Positions 25,429 to 33,679 of a stretch of DNA of 64,000 nucleotides are shown piece by piece. Numbering within the stretch: the first letter of the stretch is position 1; the number at the start of each line of letters is the position of its first letter. Below the pieces are notes generated by a model. The model made no database searches, was not told the origin of the DNA, and was given only the letters and a program-made list of their open reading frames with translations. The stretch is from the NCBI GenBank assembly GCA_020638675.1, contig JACKID010000002.1:62001-126000 (forward strand). Reading direction: 5' to 3'. Made by a program: the position numbers and the translations under genes. This DNA is from Planctomycetota bacterium (GTDB lineage: Bacteria > Planctomycetota > UBA8742 > UBA2392).

Positions 25429-26127
25429 ATGCGCTGGTCGCGGCTTTATCTTGTGCTTTCGATTGCTTCGCTGGCGGTCGGCGTTGGCATGGCCAACTGC
25501 AAGAAGCACGACTGCCGCGAGCGCATTGAGTGCACCGCCCCGGGCACTTCCCACAGGGTCGTCACTCCCCTCGCGCCGCTGAACGCCGCCTACGACGCAC
25601 TGCGCGCGCGCGACTTCGCCGACATGGCCGCGCAGGCCGACCTGCTGATTGCCCACAAGGAAGCCGACATCGGGCACGCCCTGCGCGCCTACGCAGTGCG
25701 CGGGCAGGGACGCCATGAAGAAGCCATCATCCAGTACGGCACAACCATGCTGCTGCTGGGCGGCGCCGAAGGCAGCGACAACATCCCGCTGCTGGCCGAC
25801 TGCTACATCGGTCGCGCCTCGTGCTACAAGGCGCTCGGCGAAACCGACCGCGCGCTGGAAGACATCGAAGCCGCGAAGCTGCTGGTGGGCGAGCAGTTGA
25901 AGTATCGCCGCGACGATTCCGCGCACTACCAGCTCGCATGCGTCTACGCCACCGAGTCAGAACTGCAGGAAGACATGCAGGCCGCCAGGACTCGCGGCAA
26001 GGCCATCGCGCAACTCAGGGTCGCCATCGCCAAGGGCTTCAACGACTGGGCGCACATGCGCGCGGATCTCGACCTCGACCCGCTGCGCGAGGACCCGGGT
26101 TTCAACGCGCTGTTCCCGCGCAACTAG
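25429..26127 (+). CDS. Exported TPR-containing protein
   Basis: About 232 aa with a signal peptide (MRWSRLYLVLSIASLAVGVGMA). Two consecutive ATGs exist at 25426 and 25429; GGAGG at 25419-25423 is best spaced to the second. The mature part is helical and reads as two or three TPR-like units (IGHALRAYAVRGQGRHEEAIIQYG, ADCYIGRASCYKALGETDRALEDIEAAKLL, AHYQLACVYA). It ends with a motif (GFNDWAHMRADLDLDPLREDPGF) frequent in planctomycete TPR proteins. It probably acts as a periplasmic protein-protein scaffold. Confidence 0.8.
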   Translation: MRWSRLYLVLSIASLAVGVGMANCKKHDCRERIECTAPGTSHRVVTPLAPLNAAYDALRARDFADMAAQADLLIAHKEADIGHALRAYAVRGQGRHEEAIIQYGTTMLLLGGAEGSDNIPLLADCYIGRASCYKALGETDRALEDIEAAKLLVGEQLKYRRDDSAHYQLACVYATESELQEDMQAARTRGKAIAQLRVAIAKGFNDWAHMRADLDLDPLREDPGFNALFPRN

Positions 26128-26144
26128 AAGACACCTACCACGAC

Positions 26145-26201
26145 AGCCCGGCACGCTTGTCCTGAGCCCGCCGAAGGGATTGTGCCGGGCTTGTTTTTTT
26201 T
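26145..26201 (+). terminator. Intrinsic terminator carrying a CCTGAGC...GAAGGG repeat in its loop
   Basis: AGCCCGGCAC (26145-26154) pairs with GTGCCGGGCT (26182-26191), followed by a long T run. The loop holds GTCCTGAGCCCGCCGAAGGG (26159-26178), a variant of the repeat that flanks tRNA-Phe at 38378-38542. Confidence 0.9.
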
Positions 26202-26314
26202 GGGCGCGTCCGAAATTCTTAAACTTTCTTTTCCGCTTTCCGGGCGGGTTTGGGGGCGGTGCGGGCATTTTTCTGCGCGCTTGGGTGTTCCATTGAACGG
26301 GATGGGTGAGGGGG

Positions 26315-27457
26315 ATGGAGCCCTCGCCTGTGAACGATCGCGAACTACCAACTCACGAAGAACTGCTCAACGGGCGCATGGCCGATGGCTCGCAGCCGCC
26401 GCTGAGATCGGCCGAGCTGACGCCGGAGGCCAGGGACGTCCCGGGCGAAGAGGACAAGTCCCCGGCCGAGATCGAGCGCGACCGCCTGCACTACGACATC
26501 GACCGCCAGCACCTCGACGACCTCGACCTAGTCTGCAACTTCGCCCGCAAGATGGTGAACTTCGCCAGCCACGCAATCGACCACCCCGAAGAGTTCACCA
26601 ACAACACGTCGCCCCGCCCCGCCCGACAGGGCGGGGATGACGACAGCAACACAACACTGGTCCCCAACACAGACAACAACGAAGCCAAGGCAGCACCGGC
26701 CCACCCCGCCCAACAGGGCGGGGATGACGACGAGGCCCTGTCTGATATCCCCGCCCTTCCGGGCGGGGCGGGGCGTGGGGCTGGCGGGCGCCCGAACTAC
26801 AGCATGAACGGAACGTTCCGCAGCGTCGGGGCCGCCAACGTCCCGCACCCGCCCCACGACGGCGGCGACGCCGACATGCAGGCCATTCACAAACGCGAGG
26901 CCGAACTCAAACGAACCGTCCGCCAATACACCGGCGCGAGCAACCCGCCCGCCATGCCCAAACCCGGTCAGCTCAAGCTCGAGCAGGCCGTCGCCATCGG
27001 CGAGCGCGGCAGCAAGCTGCTGATCGTCGCATCCTCCAAGCGCGCGGCGATCGCGCACGCGCTGGTTGAGGTCGCGCTGCGGCTCGACACGCGCAAATCG
27101 TTCATGCAGAACCGCGCGATTGCCGTGGTGTACGCGACGCTGCTGCACCTGGATGACAGCTTCCAGGAGGTCGGCTTCGGCGCGTGGATGCCGTTCCGCT
27201 TCCCCGACCAGTGGCTGGCCTTCTGCGGCATCATGCGCCGCGTGCTTGCGGCCAACGGGCTGATCCACTCGAAGCACGCGGAGATCTACCGCAAGCTGCT
27301 GGACGAAACGCCGCCGGTCGAGACCGAAGACGACATCGACGAGCGCATCCGCCAGGCGCACATGCCCGCAAACCCGGCCCTGTGCGCGCGCAACCAGAGC
27401 GTGAAGTCGATGTACGAGCTGGCGAAGAAGCTGAATCTCCCGATCCCGCCGCCGTAG
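26315..27457 (+). CDS. Unknown protein with GC palindromes inserted in its reading frame
   Basis: About 380 aa, cytoplasmic by sequence, no family recognised. The ATG at 26315 directly follows a GAGGGGG stretch. Residues 40-95 and 180-380 look like ordered helical segments (for example IERDRLHYDIDRQHLDDLDL, KLLIVASSKRAAIAHALVEVALRL, MPANPALCARNQSVKSMYELAKKLNL). The low-complexity middle is encoded by three GC palindromes that stay in frame. The C-terminal helical half resembles regions of planctomycete proteins of unknown function. It stands alone between a terminator and a convergent gene. Confidence 0.75.
   Translation: MEPSPVNDRELPTHEELLNGRMADGSQPPLRSAELTPEARDVPGEEDKSPAEIERDRLHYDIDRQHLDDLDLVCNFARKMVNFASHAIDHPEEFTNNTSPRPARQGGDDDSNTTLVPNTDNNEAKAAPAHPAQQGGDDDEALSDIPALPGGAGRGAGGRPNYSMNGTFRSVGAANVPHPPHDGGDADMQAIHKREAELKRTVRQYTGASNPPAMPKPGQLKLEQAVAIGERGSKLLIVASSKRAAIAHALVEVALRLDTRKSFMQNRAIAVVYATLLHLDDSFQEVGFGAWMPFRFPDQWLAFCGIMRRVLAANGLIHSKHAEIYRKLLDETPPVETEDDIDERIRQAHMPANPALCARNQSVKSMYELAKKLNLPIPPP
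26607..26777. repeat. Three GC palindromes inside a coding sequence
   Basis: Two copies in one direction (CCCCGCCCGACAGGGCGGGG near 26615-26636 and CCCCGCCCAACAGGGCGGGG near 26703-26724) and one inverted copy (CCCCGCCCTTCCGGGCGGGG near 26750-26769) share the pattern CCCCGCCC-N4-GGGCGGGG followed or preceded by AT. They encode repeated PARQGGDDD-type peptides. Confidence 0.85.
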
Positions 27458-27602
27458 TCGCTGGCGATTGCGAACTGCTGAACTGCCACTGCCACACGCC
27501 AGGCCGCCAGGAGCAGTCACGACACCACGAGTGCTTTGGTAACGCGCATGCGTTTGCCAATGACTTCGTTGCGTCGTGGCTTTCGTTGCGTCTTGAGGCC
27601 GT

Positions 27603-28346
27603 TCAGCGGATCAGGTGCTGCGCCGGGCCTTCGCTGAGCAGCTTGATGGGATCGTTCACCACCGGCGCGACCTCGACACGGTAGGCCTCGGCGTGCAGGC
27701 AGCCGCATTTTAAACCGAAGTGCGCGGTGATGCTGAGAAACTGGTCGATGAAGCCGTCCTTGCTCATGCGCGTAAGCGGCTTGCCGTTTTCTTCCACTAC
27801 CGTCTGGAACTGGCTCTTGTAGGCGAGAATCGCCTGCTTCTTCTGCTCGATCACGCTGCTGATATCGACGAAGAAGCTCGGCTCAAAGTGCTGGCTGTAG
27901 CGCGACGTCACAAGGCGCTGGATGCGGTGCGGGGGCAGGTCGGTCGTGTAGCCCTTCAGCGCGGCGAAGTGGACGGACTTGCGGGCGAGGCGCGCGGCGG
28001 CCTCGTGGTCCGGGTGGTGGCAGACGAGGTTCGGCGCGAGCACGACTTTCGGCTTCAGCCTGCGCAGGATGTCCACGAGCGTGCGCACGCTGTCTTCGTC
28101 GTCGTTGACGCTGCCGTCGCGCATGCCGGCGAACTCGATCGCCGCGCAGCCCATGACCTTGGCGGCGTCGCGCGCTTCAAGCTCGCGCTGTTCGGGCGTG
28201 CCGTGGGTGCCCATCTCGCCGCGCGTGAGGTGCAGCACGCCAGTGCGATAGCCCTGCTTCGCCGCGAGGCACAGGTAGCCGCCGGAGGTCATCTCGGCGT
28301 CGTCCGGGTGGGCGCCGATGGCGAGCAGGTCGAGTGGTTCCGTCAT
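27603..28346 (-). CDS. bshB1: LmbE/PIG-L-family deacetylase, BshB1-like
   Basis: A zinc-dependent N-acetylglucosaminyl deacetylase. In bacillithiol synthesis this family removes the acetyl group from GlcNAc-malate. The ATG at 28346 has AGAGG upstream. The metal site AIGAHPDDAEM (His13, Asp15, Asp16) and LVCHHPDHEAAARLA are present, with TRGEMGTHGTPEQRELEA and RDGSVND typical of the BshB1 subgroup. The C-terminal SITAHFGLKCGCLHAEAY is also family-like. No other bsh gene is in the window, so the bacillithiol role is by family only. A substrate-binding protein lies just upstream. Confidence 0.85.
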   Translation of the reverse strand: MTEPLDLLAIGAHPDDAEMTSGGYLCLAAKQGYRTGVLHLTRGEMGTHGTPEQRELEARDAAKVMGCAAIEFAGMRDGSVNDDEDSVRTLVDILRRLKPKVVLAPNLVCHHPDHEAAARLARKSVHFAALKGYTTDLPPHRIQRLVTSRYSQHFEPSFFVDISSVIEQKKQAILAYKSQFQTVVEENGKPLTRMSKDGFIDQFLSITAHFGLKCGCLHAEAYRVEVAPVVNDPIKLLSEGPAQHLIR

Positions 28347-28403
28347 GGATGCCTCTGCAATTCGTTCCATATATAACGACCGGACGGCCCGAAGTCATTC
28401 GCG

Positions 28404-29252
28404 CTACCAGGCCAAAACCGGCGCGAGACGCTTGAGCGCGTCGGGGATGCGGCTGCCGAACCAGCACAGGTCCTGCCCGTCGCACAAGCGCAGCCGGGCG
28501 TCGTGCACCGCAGGCATGTCTTCGAAGTTGTCCCGCCAGAACTGCAGGTCTGACTCCTTGAAATGATAGGGCTCGTCCGGGAACAGCAGGATGTCGGGGC
28601 GCAGGGCGGCGATGTCGACCGGGTCCATGGCGAAGTAGCGCTCGGTGGATTGCTCGAGCACGTGGTCGCCGCCGAGGGTGCGGATCATGTCGCCGATGTA
28701 CGTGTCCAGCCCGGCGACCATCCACGGGTCGTGCCAGATGAACGCGACGACGCGCGGGCGTACGTGATCGCGCGGCGTGACGCGCAGGCTGTTGTGTTCT
28801 TCCAGCTCGCGTGTGCGCTCCTGCGCGGCCACGATCTCGCGGGCGCCGTTGCGGACGATGGCGTCGGCGAGGTCTTCCACCTCAAACATGCGCCCGCAGG
28901 TGGAGACGTAGGCGAGCCCCTCCTCGACGGTGGTGGGCTGCGCGACGTGCACGTTGAGGTCTGCCGCGCGCAGGGCTTCGATGTCGGCGCGGCGGTTCTC
29001 TTCCTTGTTGGCGAGCACGAGCTGGGGATTCAGTTGGATGATGCGCTCTACATCAATGTCCTTGGTGCCGCCGATCTTCTCGATCTCGCGCACCTCGGGG
29101 TCAGGCGACACGCAGTAGCGCGTCCGCCCGACCAGGGTCTCGCCCCTGCCGAGCGCGAACAGCGTCTCGGTCACGCTGGGCACGAGGCTGACCACGCGGG
29201 TCAGCGGCTGCGGGATCTCGACTTCGGCAAAGGTGAGGTCGGTGATCTTCAT
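28404..29252 (-). CDS. Helical-backbone metal receptor protein (BtuF-like), no signal peptide
   Basis: A 282-aa protein of the class III periplasmic binding fold, used by ABC importers for vitamin B12, haem or siderophores. Motifs: RVVSLVPSVTETLFALGRGETLVGRTRYC, IGGTKDIDVERIIQLNPQLVLANKEENRRAD, FIWHDPWMVAGLDTYIGDMI and LRPDILLFPDEPYHF. Unlike importer subunits it starts directly with the domain and has no signal peptide or lipobox, and no permease or ATPase gene is near. It may be a cytoplasmic corrinoid-binding protein or a repurposed receptor. Confidence 0.82.
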   Translation of the reverse strand: MKITDLTFAEVEIPQPLTRVVSLVPSVTETLFALGRGETLVGRTRYCVSPDPEVREIEKIGGTKDIDVERIIQLNPQLVLANKEENRRADIEALRAADLNVHVAQPTTVEEGLAYVSTCGRMFEVEDLADAIVRNGAREIVAAQERTRELEEHNSLRVTPRDHVRPRVVAFIWHDPWMVAGLDTYIGDMIRTLGGDHVLEQSTERYFAMDPVDIAALRPDILLFPDEPYHFKESDLQFWRDNFEDMPAVHDARLRLCDGQDLCWFGSRIPDALKRLAPVLAW

Positions 29253-29291
29253 GGGGCCAGACTGCCGCGGCTTGGGACGGCGTCAAAACAA

Positions 29292-29325
29292 AACCGGCCC
29301 GCCGAAGCGGGCCGGTTCGAAGGCT
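29292..29325. terminator. Hairpin terminator for the P-domain gene
   Basis: AACCGGCCCGC-CGAA-GCGGGCCGGTT (29292-29317) is followed on the minus strand by a T-rich tail (29283-29292), just after the stop of the gene at 29331. Confidence 0.8.
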
Positions 29326-29330
29326 CAGTC

Positions 29331-30434
29331 CTAGCTCACGCCGGACAGCGCAAGCGAAAGCACGCCGGTGTTGGGCACCGGGGCGCCGCCGGCCGAGTCC
29401 GCCCGGTCAGTGGTGAGGGTCGAGTACAGGTTGTCCTTGAGCGTATCGACCATGTAGACGGTCCAGGTGCCCGAGGACGGCTCGCCGTTCAGGTTCGAGA
29501 GCGGGCCGGTCGGGGTGCTGGCGATCGTGAACTGGAACGTCAGCAGGTCCAGACCCGTGGAGATGTCCGATACGGTTTCGATAATGTCGTCATTCGTGAG
29601 CAGCCCAATGTGCCAGTTGCCGGACGGCGCCACGAGCACGTACCAGCTTTCTGTCGAGCCCGACGCGTCCGTAGGCTCATACACCGACAGCTCAAGCACG
29701 GCAGTCTGCACGAAGAACGAGGTCGTGAAGGTGAAGTCGTTGCGCAGCATGCGCTTCTCGCCAAACCAGCCGATGTCCATCTTGAAGCGCTTGCCCGTGG
29801 CTTCCGGGACCAGGCCGTAGTTGCCCGCCGCCGCGGAGACCGTCTGGTTCTCGTTCGGCGCGCCGCCAAGACCGGCCGCTTCGCCGCGGTTGATGTGCAG
29901 GCTGGCATTACGCATCACGCAGCGCCCATCCTTGTCATCGAGGTAGTCCTTCAACTGGATGCGCCAGTTGCCGTCGCTGATCATGCCGTCGAACTCGAAC
30001 AGGAAGCCGACTTCGGCCTGCAGGTTCTCAGCCTCGGCCGTGAGCATCAGGTTCACGCCCTTCCAGGCGGACGCGGTGCCGTCCGGCGCCACGCAACGGC
30101 AGATGAGCTCGACTTCGTTCATCTCCTTGCCCAGCGGCGGCATGATGTAGAGGTGGGTGCGCACTTCGTCGACGGTCGCGCTGCCGCCCATCTGGAACTG
30201 GATGGTCAGCTCGTCGTCGTCGAAGTCGGTGCCTTCGGGAATCTTGAGGTCACGCATCTCTTCGGGAATGGTACGCGTGTCATAGTAGGCGCGCAGCAGG
30301 GGCGAGGAGGCAAAGGCCCGGTCCGGCAGCGGGCGGTCCTTCACGTCGTCGTCTTCCCAGGGCGCGCGGCAATCCGCGCCCATCAGAGCGAAGACCGTCA
30401 ACACGAGCAGCAGGATCAGTGTGTCCTTGCGCAT
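29331..30434 (-). CDS. Exported protein with P-domain-like repeats
   Basis: A 367-aa exported protein with an N-terminal signal (MRKDTLILLLVLTVFALMGA). Two segments match the proprotein-convertase P-domain pattern: SDGNWRIQLKDYLDDKDGRC (about residues 160-180) and SGTWTVYMVDTLKDNL (about 325-340), each at the end of a beta-sandwich-like region. P-domains usually stabilise subtilisin-type proteases or mediate sorting; no protease domain is present here. The cysteine after GAD does not fit a lipobox well, so soluble export is more likely than lipidation. Confidence 0.75.
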   Translation of the reverse strand: MRKDTLILLLVLTVFALMGADCRAPWEDDDVKDRPLPDRAFASSPLLRAYYDTRTIPEEMRDLKIPEGTDFDDDELTIQFQMGGSATVDEVRTHLYIMPPLGKEMNEVELICRCVAPDGTASAWKGVNLMLTAEAENLQAEVGFLFEFDGMISDGNWRIQLKDYLDDKDGRCVMRNASLHINRGEAAGLGGAPNENQTVSAAAGNYGLVPEATGKRFKMDIGWFGEKRMLRNDFTFTTSFFVQTAVLELSVYEPTDASGSTESWYVLVAPSGNWHIGLLTNDDIIETVSDISTGLDLLTFQFTIASTPTGPLSNLNGEPSSGTWTVYMVDTLKDNLYSTLTTDRADSAGGAPVPNTGVLSLALSGVS

Positions 30435-30860
30435 GGCTTCCCCCAAACACTCGGGTCCAGCTAACGATTGGTTGCAATGAGATTTACAAACTTAACCACG
30501 GGGCGCGCCACGGTCAACGGGCGTCATGTAAGCCCGCCAAATGCGCGCGTGCCTCGCTCCAGCTGCCGGGTACCGGGGAAGACTGAACACACTGGTCGCT
30601 CACATACAGTGTGTCTTCATCCAACCACGGTCCCGACAACTGGAGTGAGGCACGCTTGGGAGGTCGGGGGCAGGGGGGCCACCCCCGTTCCTCACCCATG
30701 CTGCTCGGAACATCAGAACAATACCACACGTAATGGAAGTGGCAAACAAAATCGCTCGTTTTGGCTGGATTTTTCTCGTGTAAGAAAACAGACTATTTCA
30801 AACTGTTCGATTATCTTACACGATTGTGAACGGAATGTTCGATACGTTCCCGCCCGCGCG
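30435..30860. other. Gene-free gap, AT-richer, with two inverted repeats
   Basis: No convincing gene in 426 bases. CACACTG / CAGTGTG arms lie near 30588-30614, and a perfect TCGTGTAAG (30776-30784) / CTTACACGA (30815-30823) pair lies in a clearly AT-richer stretch downstream of nadC. The latter, with inner AACAG / CTGTT, could be a terminator for nadC or an operator. A GC run near 30663-30690 may form a further hairpin. Confidence 0.55.
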
Positions 30861-31733
30861 TCAGCGACGCACCTTCAAAGACACGTCCAGAGCGGCTGCG
30901 GAGTGCGTCAGCGCCCCCACACTGATTCGCTCCACCCCGGTCTCGGCGTAATCTTTCACAGTGGCCAACGTCACGCCACCGGACACCTCGAGCTGTGTTT
31001 TCCTTACAGATTCATCGTCGCTGCCGCGGAACGCCACGGCCGCGCGGATGTCCTCCAGCGAAAAGTCGTCCAGAAGAACGATATCCGCGCCCGCATGAAT
31101 CGCCGCCTGCGCCTCCGCCAGGTTCTCGGCCTCCGCGGTCAGGCGTGTGTCGGGGTGCGCTTCACGCAGCTTGCTGATCGCTTCGGGCAGCTTCAGCCCG
31201 CTGAGATACAGGTGATTCTCCTTGATCATCATCTCGTCGTAGAGCCCCATGCGGTGGTTCGCCCCCCCACCGCAGCGGACGGCGTACTTCTCGAAAGCGC
31301 GGAGCCCGGGCGTGGTCTTGCGCGTGTCGAACACCATGCAGCGCGTGCCCTCCATGGCGTCCATGAAACGCGCGGTCAGGGTCGCGATCCCGCTCAGGTG
31401 CTGGATCAGGTTCAGCGCCGTGCGCTCACCGGCCACCAGTTGCGGCAGCCCGCAGGTCACGCTGGCGACCACCGTGCCGGCGCGCACGCGGTCTCCGTCG
31501 ACGGCCTCCATCTGCACGTTCACGGACTCATCGAGACGCCCGAACACCACCTCAAGCCATTGCAGCCCGCAGATCACGCCGTCTTGTTTCACTTTCAGGT
31601 CGGCCGTGCCGGTGGCGTCCGGATCAAGCAGTACGCCGCCGGTGAGGTCGCCGGGGCCGACGTCTTCCTGCAATGCCAGCACGGCCAACTGCTCGGCCAG
31701 CATCAGCAGGGTTTCATCCATGTAGTGGCGCAT
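30861..31733 (-). CDS. nadC: Nicotinate-nucleotide pyrophosphorylase (quinolinate phosphoribosyltransferase)
   Basis: Converts quinolinate and PRPP to nicotinate mononucleotide in NAD synthesis. 290 aa with the family marks EDVGPGDLTGG, GERTALNLIQHLSGIATLT, DTRKTTPGLRAFEKYAVRCGGG, NHRMGLYDEMMIKENH, DIVLLDDF and ERISVGALTHS. The start ATG at 31733 lies seven bases from a repeat arm, so there is no room for a good SD; ATG 31721 is the only near alternative. nadA and nadB are not in the window. Confidence 0.95.
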   Translation of the reverse strand: MRHYMDETLLMLAEQLAVLALQEDVGPGDLTGGVLLDPDATGTADLKVKQDGVICGLQWLEVVFGRLDESVNVQMEAVDGDRVRAGTVVASVTCGLPQLVAGERTALNLIQHLSGIATLTARFMDAMEGTRCMVFDTRKTTPGLRAFEKYAVRCGGGANHRMGLYDEMMIKENHLYLSGLKLPEAISKLREAHPDTRLTAEAENLAEAQAAIHAGADIVLLDDFSLEDIRAAVAFRGSDDESVRKTQLEVSGGVTLATVKDYAETGVERISVGALTHSAAALDVSLKVRR

Positions 31734-31739
31734 AGGTCG

Positions 31740-31825
31740 ATTTTGGATTTCTGATTTTGGATTTTGGATTGGGCAGCACGCAGCCTGCCTCGGCAATCCA
31801 AAATCCAAAATCTAAAATCCAAAAT
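31740..31825. repeat. Inverted-repeat element, 'ATTTTGGATT' words
   Basis: Two 32-base arms (31740-31771 and 31794-31825) pair with two mismatches. Each arm is a chain of the 8-9 base word TTTTGGATT or its complement, strikingly AT-rich against the GC-rich background. It fills the gap between nadC and the next minus-strand gene. Confidence 0.92.
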
Positions 31826-31829
31826 GCCT

Positions 31830-32339
31830 TCAACTACGAGAGGCCTTCTCGATCAGCTCGTCGTACTTGCCCTTCAGCTCTTTGGGCAGCGGCTCCGTGC
31901 CCATGCGGTTGGCGAGCAGGTTGATGCAGTCGTCCTTGCGCCCGAGCGCGTAGTACTCGCTGGCCATCTGGTAGCGCAGCCACGGGCCGAGCGGGTCGCC
32001 CGCTTCGATGTGCATGAAGCCGCGCTCGTACCACTCAAAGGCTTCCTCATGCAGCCCCTTGGCCGACAGCGCGTCGCCGTAGCGCTGCGCACCCACGGCC
32101 GACTTCTTGCGCGTGCCCCACAGGCTTACGACAAAGCGCCGGTCGCGGTCGTCGCCGTCGGCCAGCTTCTTGCTGGCCGGCACGCCGACGGCCTCGTTGT
32201 CGCTGCCCATGCGATCGAACAGTCGGGTCAACTCGCCCTGGCGCACGGGCGGCGGCGGAACCATTTCATCCGGCGGATCCTGCGTACCGGCACAGGCGGC
32301 AAGGATCAGGACGAGCAGGCTCAGTGTGGCATACTTCAT
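31830..32339 (-). CDS. Small lipoprotein with TPR-like helices
   Basis: A 169-aa lipoprotein. The ATG at 32339 starts a signal ending in the lipobox LAAC (MKYATLSLLVLILAACAG). The rest is helical with TPR-like segments (RYGDALSAKGLHEEAFEWYERGFMHIEAG, RYQMASEYYALGRKDDCINLLANRM). Longer starts upstream run through the next repeat element and are unlikely. It is located between two word-built inverted repeats. It is probably an envelope scaffold; function unknown. Confidence 0.78.
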   Translation of the reverse strand: MKYATLSLLVLILAACAGTQDPPDEMVPPPPVRQGELTRLFDRMGSDNEAVGVPASKKLADGDDRDRRFVVSLWGTRKKSAVGAQRYGDALSAKGLHEEAFEWYERGFMHIEAGDPLGPWLRYQMASEYYALGRKDDCINLLANRMGTEPLPKELKGKYDELIEKASRS

Positions 32340-32365
32340 TGGTTTTGCTTTCGATCTGTTGATCG

Positions 32366-32436
32366 TCGATGGTTGATAGTCGATGGTCACCGCAACTGCC
32401 AAGCACTTCCATTAACTATCGACCATCAACCATTGA
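32366..32436. repeat. Inverted-repeat element, 'TCGATGGTTGATAG' words
   Basis: The left arm (32366-32389) and right arm (32412-32436) carry the words CGATGGTTGATAG and CTATCGACCATCAACC in opposite sense and pair imperfectly. It is located between the lipoprotein start and the next minus-strand gene. Confidence 0.8.
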
Positions 32437-32483
32437 CCGGTGTCTATCTCTTGTACGACCGGCGACGGCGCACGTTTGGCAAA

Positions 32484-33389
32484 TCACCCGCCCCGTTTCA
32501 GGCGCCAGTAGTAATTCCAGCGGCAGTAGGAGTCAAACTGGGACAGGTCTTCAAACAGGTACTCGCCGCTGTCCGCGCCATCCGCCAGCCCCAACGTCGC
32601 GCCGGGCTGCGTGGCATCGCCCGCGAACGGCACAATCGCCTTCACGGCCGCGTGCAGGTTGCGCGCCCGGCTGCCCGTGTGCTCCAGCCCGGTGATGCGC
32701 CCCTTGCTGCTGACGCGCAGGCGCTCGAACGGCTTTGTGAACAGCAGGTCGAGCACCGTGTCGACCTTGCCGAAGCCTTCGACCACCGGCGTGCCGGCCG
32801 TCGCCTTGCCGCTCAGCGCGGCCTCAAGCGCCTCGCCGAGCTGCTTGTTCGCGTGCTCGATTTCGCGCGCCAGAGGGAAGACGCGGTCGCGCGCGCGCTC
32901 GAGTTGCTTGGCGGCCATGGATTGGCGGTCGGTCGCGTCGCTGAAGCCGTCTTCCTCGATCTTGTCGAACAGCCCGGCCGAGAGGGCATCCGGGTCCATA
33001 ATCACGCCGCCGGCCAGCAGCACGAGGTTGTCCCAAGGCCACAGCTTCGGCATGCCCGCACCGGTGATGGAAGGCGTCGCGAAGCCTTCCTTGCCGATGC
33101 TGCTGAGCGAGACGTGAACGGGCTTGGGCAGGATCGGCAGCTCGGCATCGGGCACACTGACGGCTTCGACGCCAAAGTCTGCCAGCGTCTTCACAGCGTC
33201 CTTCGCAGCAGCTTCCTCAGCACCCTCAAACAGGATGCCGCGCTGCAGCCGGCAGGCGCGCACGGTGTCCGACTTGGGAAGCTTCAAAACACGAGCCAGC
33301 TCCGGCGCAACCAACGCCGGATCCAGCCAACTCACGGCCGTCAGGAGCACCGAAAAGCGCCCCTCCGCACGACTCAACCGAACAGCCAT
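32484..33389 (-). CDS. Protein of unknown function
   Basis: A 301-aa cytoplasmic protein with no signal peptide or membrane helix. The N-terminal half reads as alternating beta and alpha elements (FSVLLTAVSWLDPALVAPELARVL, GILFEGAEEAAAKDAVKTLADFGVEAVSV), which could be a degenerate ferredoxin-like domain acting on its own sequence. The C-terminal half has strand-rich segments ending in a conserved-looking YCRWNYYWRLKRGG. No catalytic motif is seen. It stands alone, flanked by a repeat element and an accessory-looking region. Confidence 0.7.
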   Translation of the reverse strand: MAVRLSRAEGRFSVLLTAVSWLDPALVAPELARVLKLPKSDTVRACRLQRGILFEGAEEAAAKDAVKTLADFGVEAVSVPDAELPILPKPVHVSLSSIGKEGFATPSITGAGMPKLWPWDNLVLLAGGVIMDPDALSAGLFDKIEEDGFSDATDRQSMAAKQLERARDRVFPLAREIEHANKQLGEALEAALSGKATAGTPVVEGFGKVDTVLDLLFTKPFERLRVSSKGRITGLEHTGSRARNLHAAVKAIVPFAGDATQPGATLGLADGADSGEYLFEDLSQFDSYCRWNYYWRLKRGG

Positions 33390-33679
33390 GAACGCATTAG
33401 AAAGTGCGCACGCACCCGTGGCCAGAGGTCATTAACTCGCTGAGACGCACGAGTCCGCGCACGGCGGCAATCGTCGACTAACGAACAGCTGCTAATGAGT
33501 GATGTTAGCATCTCGTTCCTGACACTCATCAACAGAATGGCAGTGTCGCAGAAGAGGTTACCCTAGGTGAAGCTTGTGTGCCTTGGAGACAGTCATTGCA
33601 CTTTGACACGCCACGTCGACTTGCGAATTAGTCGCAGAACGAATCATGGCAGGAGCTAACCAAAACACCGGAGGCGCAG
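33390..33679. other. 290-base gap at the edge of an accessory region
   Basis: No gene. GC content drops visibly toward the next gene. GCTAA-TGAGTGATG-TTAGC near 33492-33510 and ATGAGTG / CACTCAT arms suggest a hairpin or operator upstream of the following gene. Confidence 0.5.

Noticed and set aside
28563..30464. A long plus-strand frame opposite the metal-receptor and P-domain genes
   Set aside because: Its product is compositionally odd (His, Arg, Val, Gly) and mirrors known minus-strand genes. The same applies to the long frames opposite nadC, the 1130-aa protein, phoR and the Na/Pi symporter.
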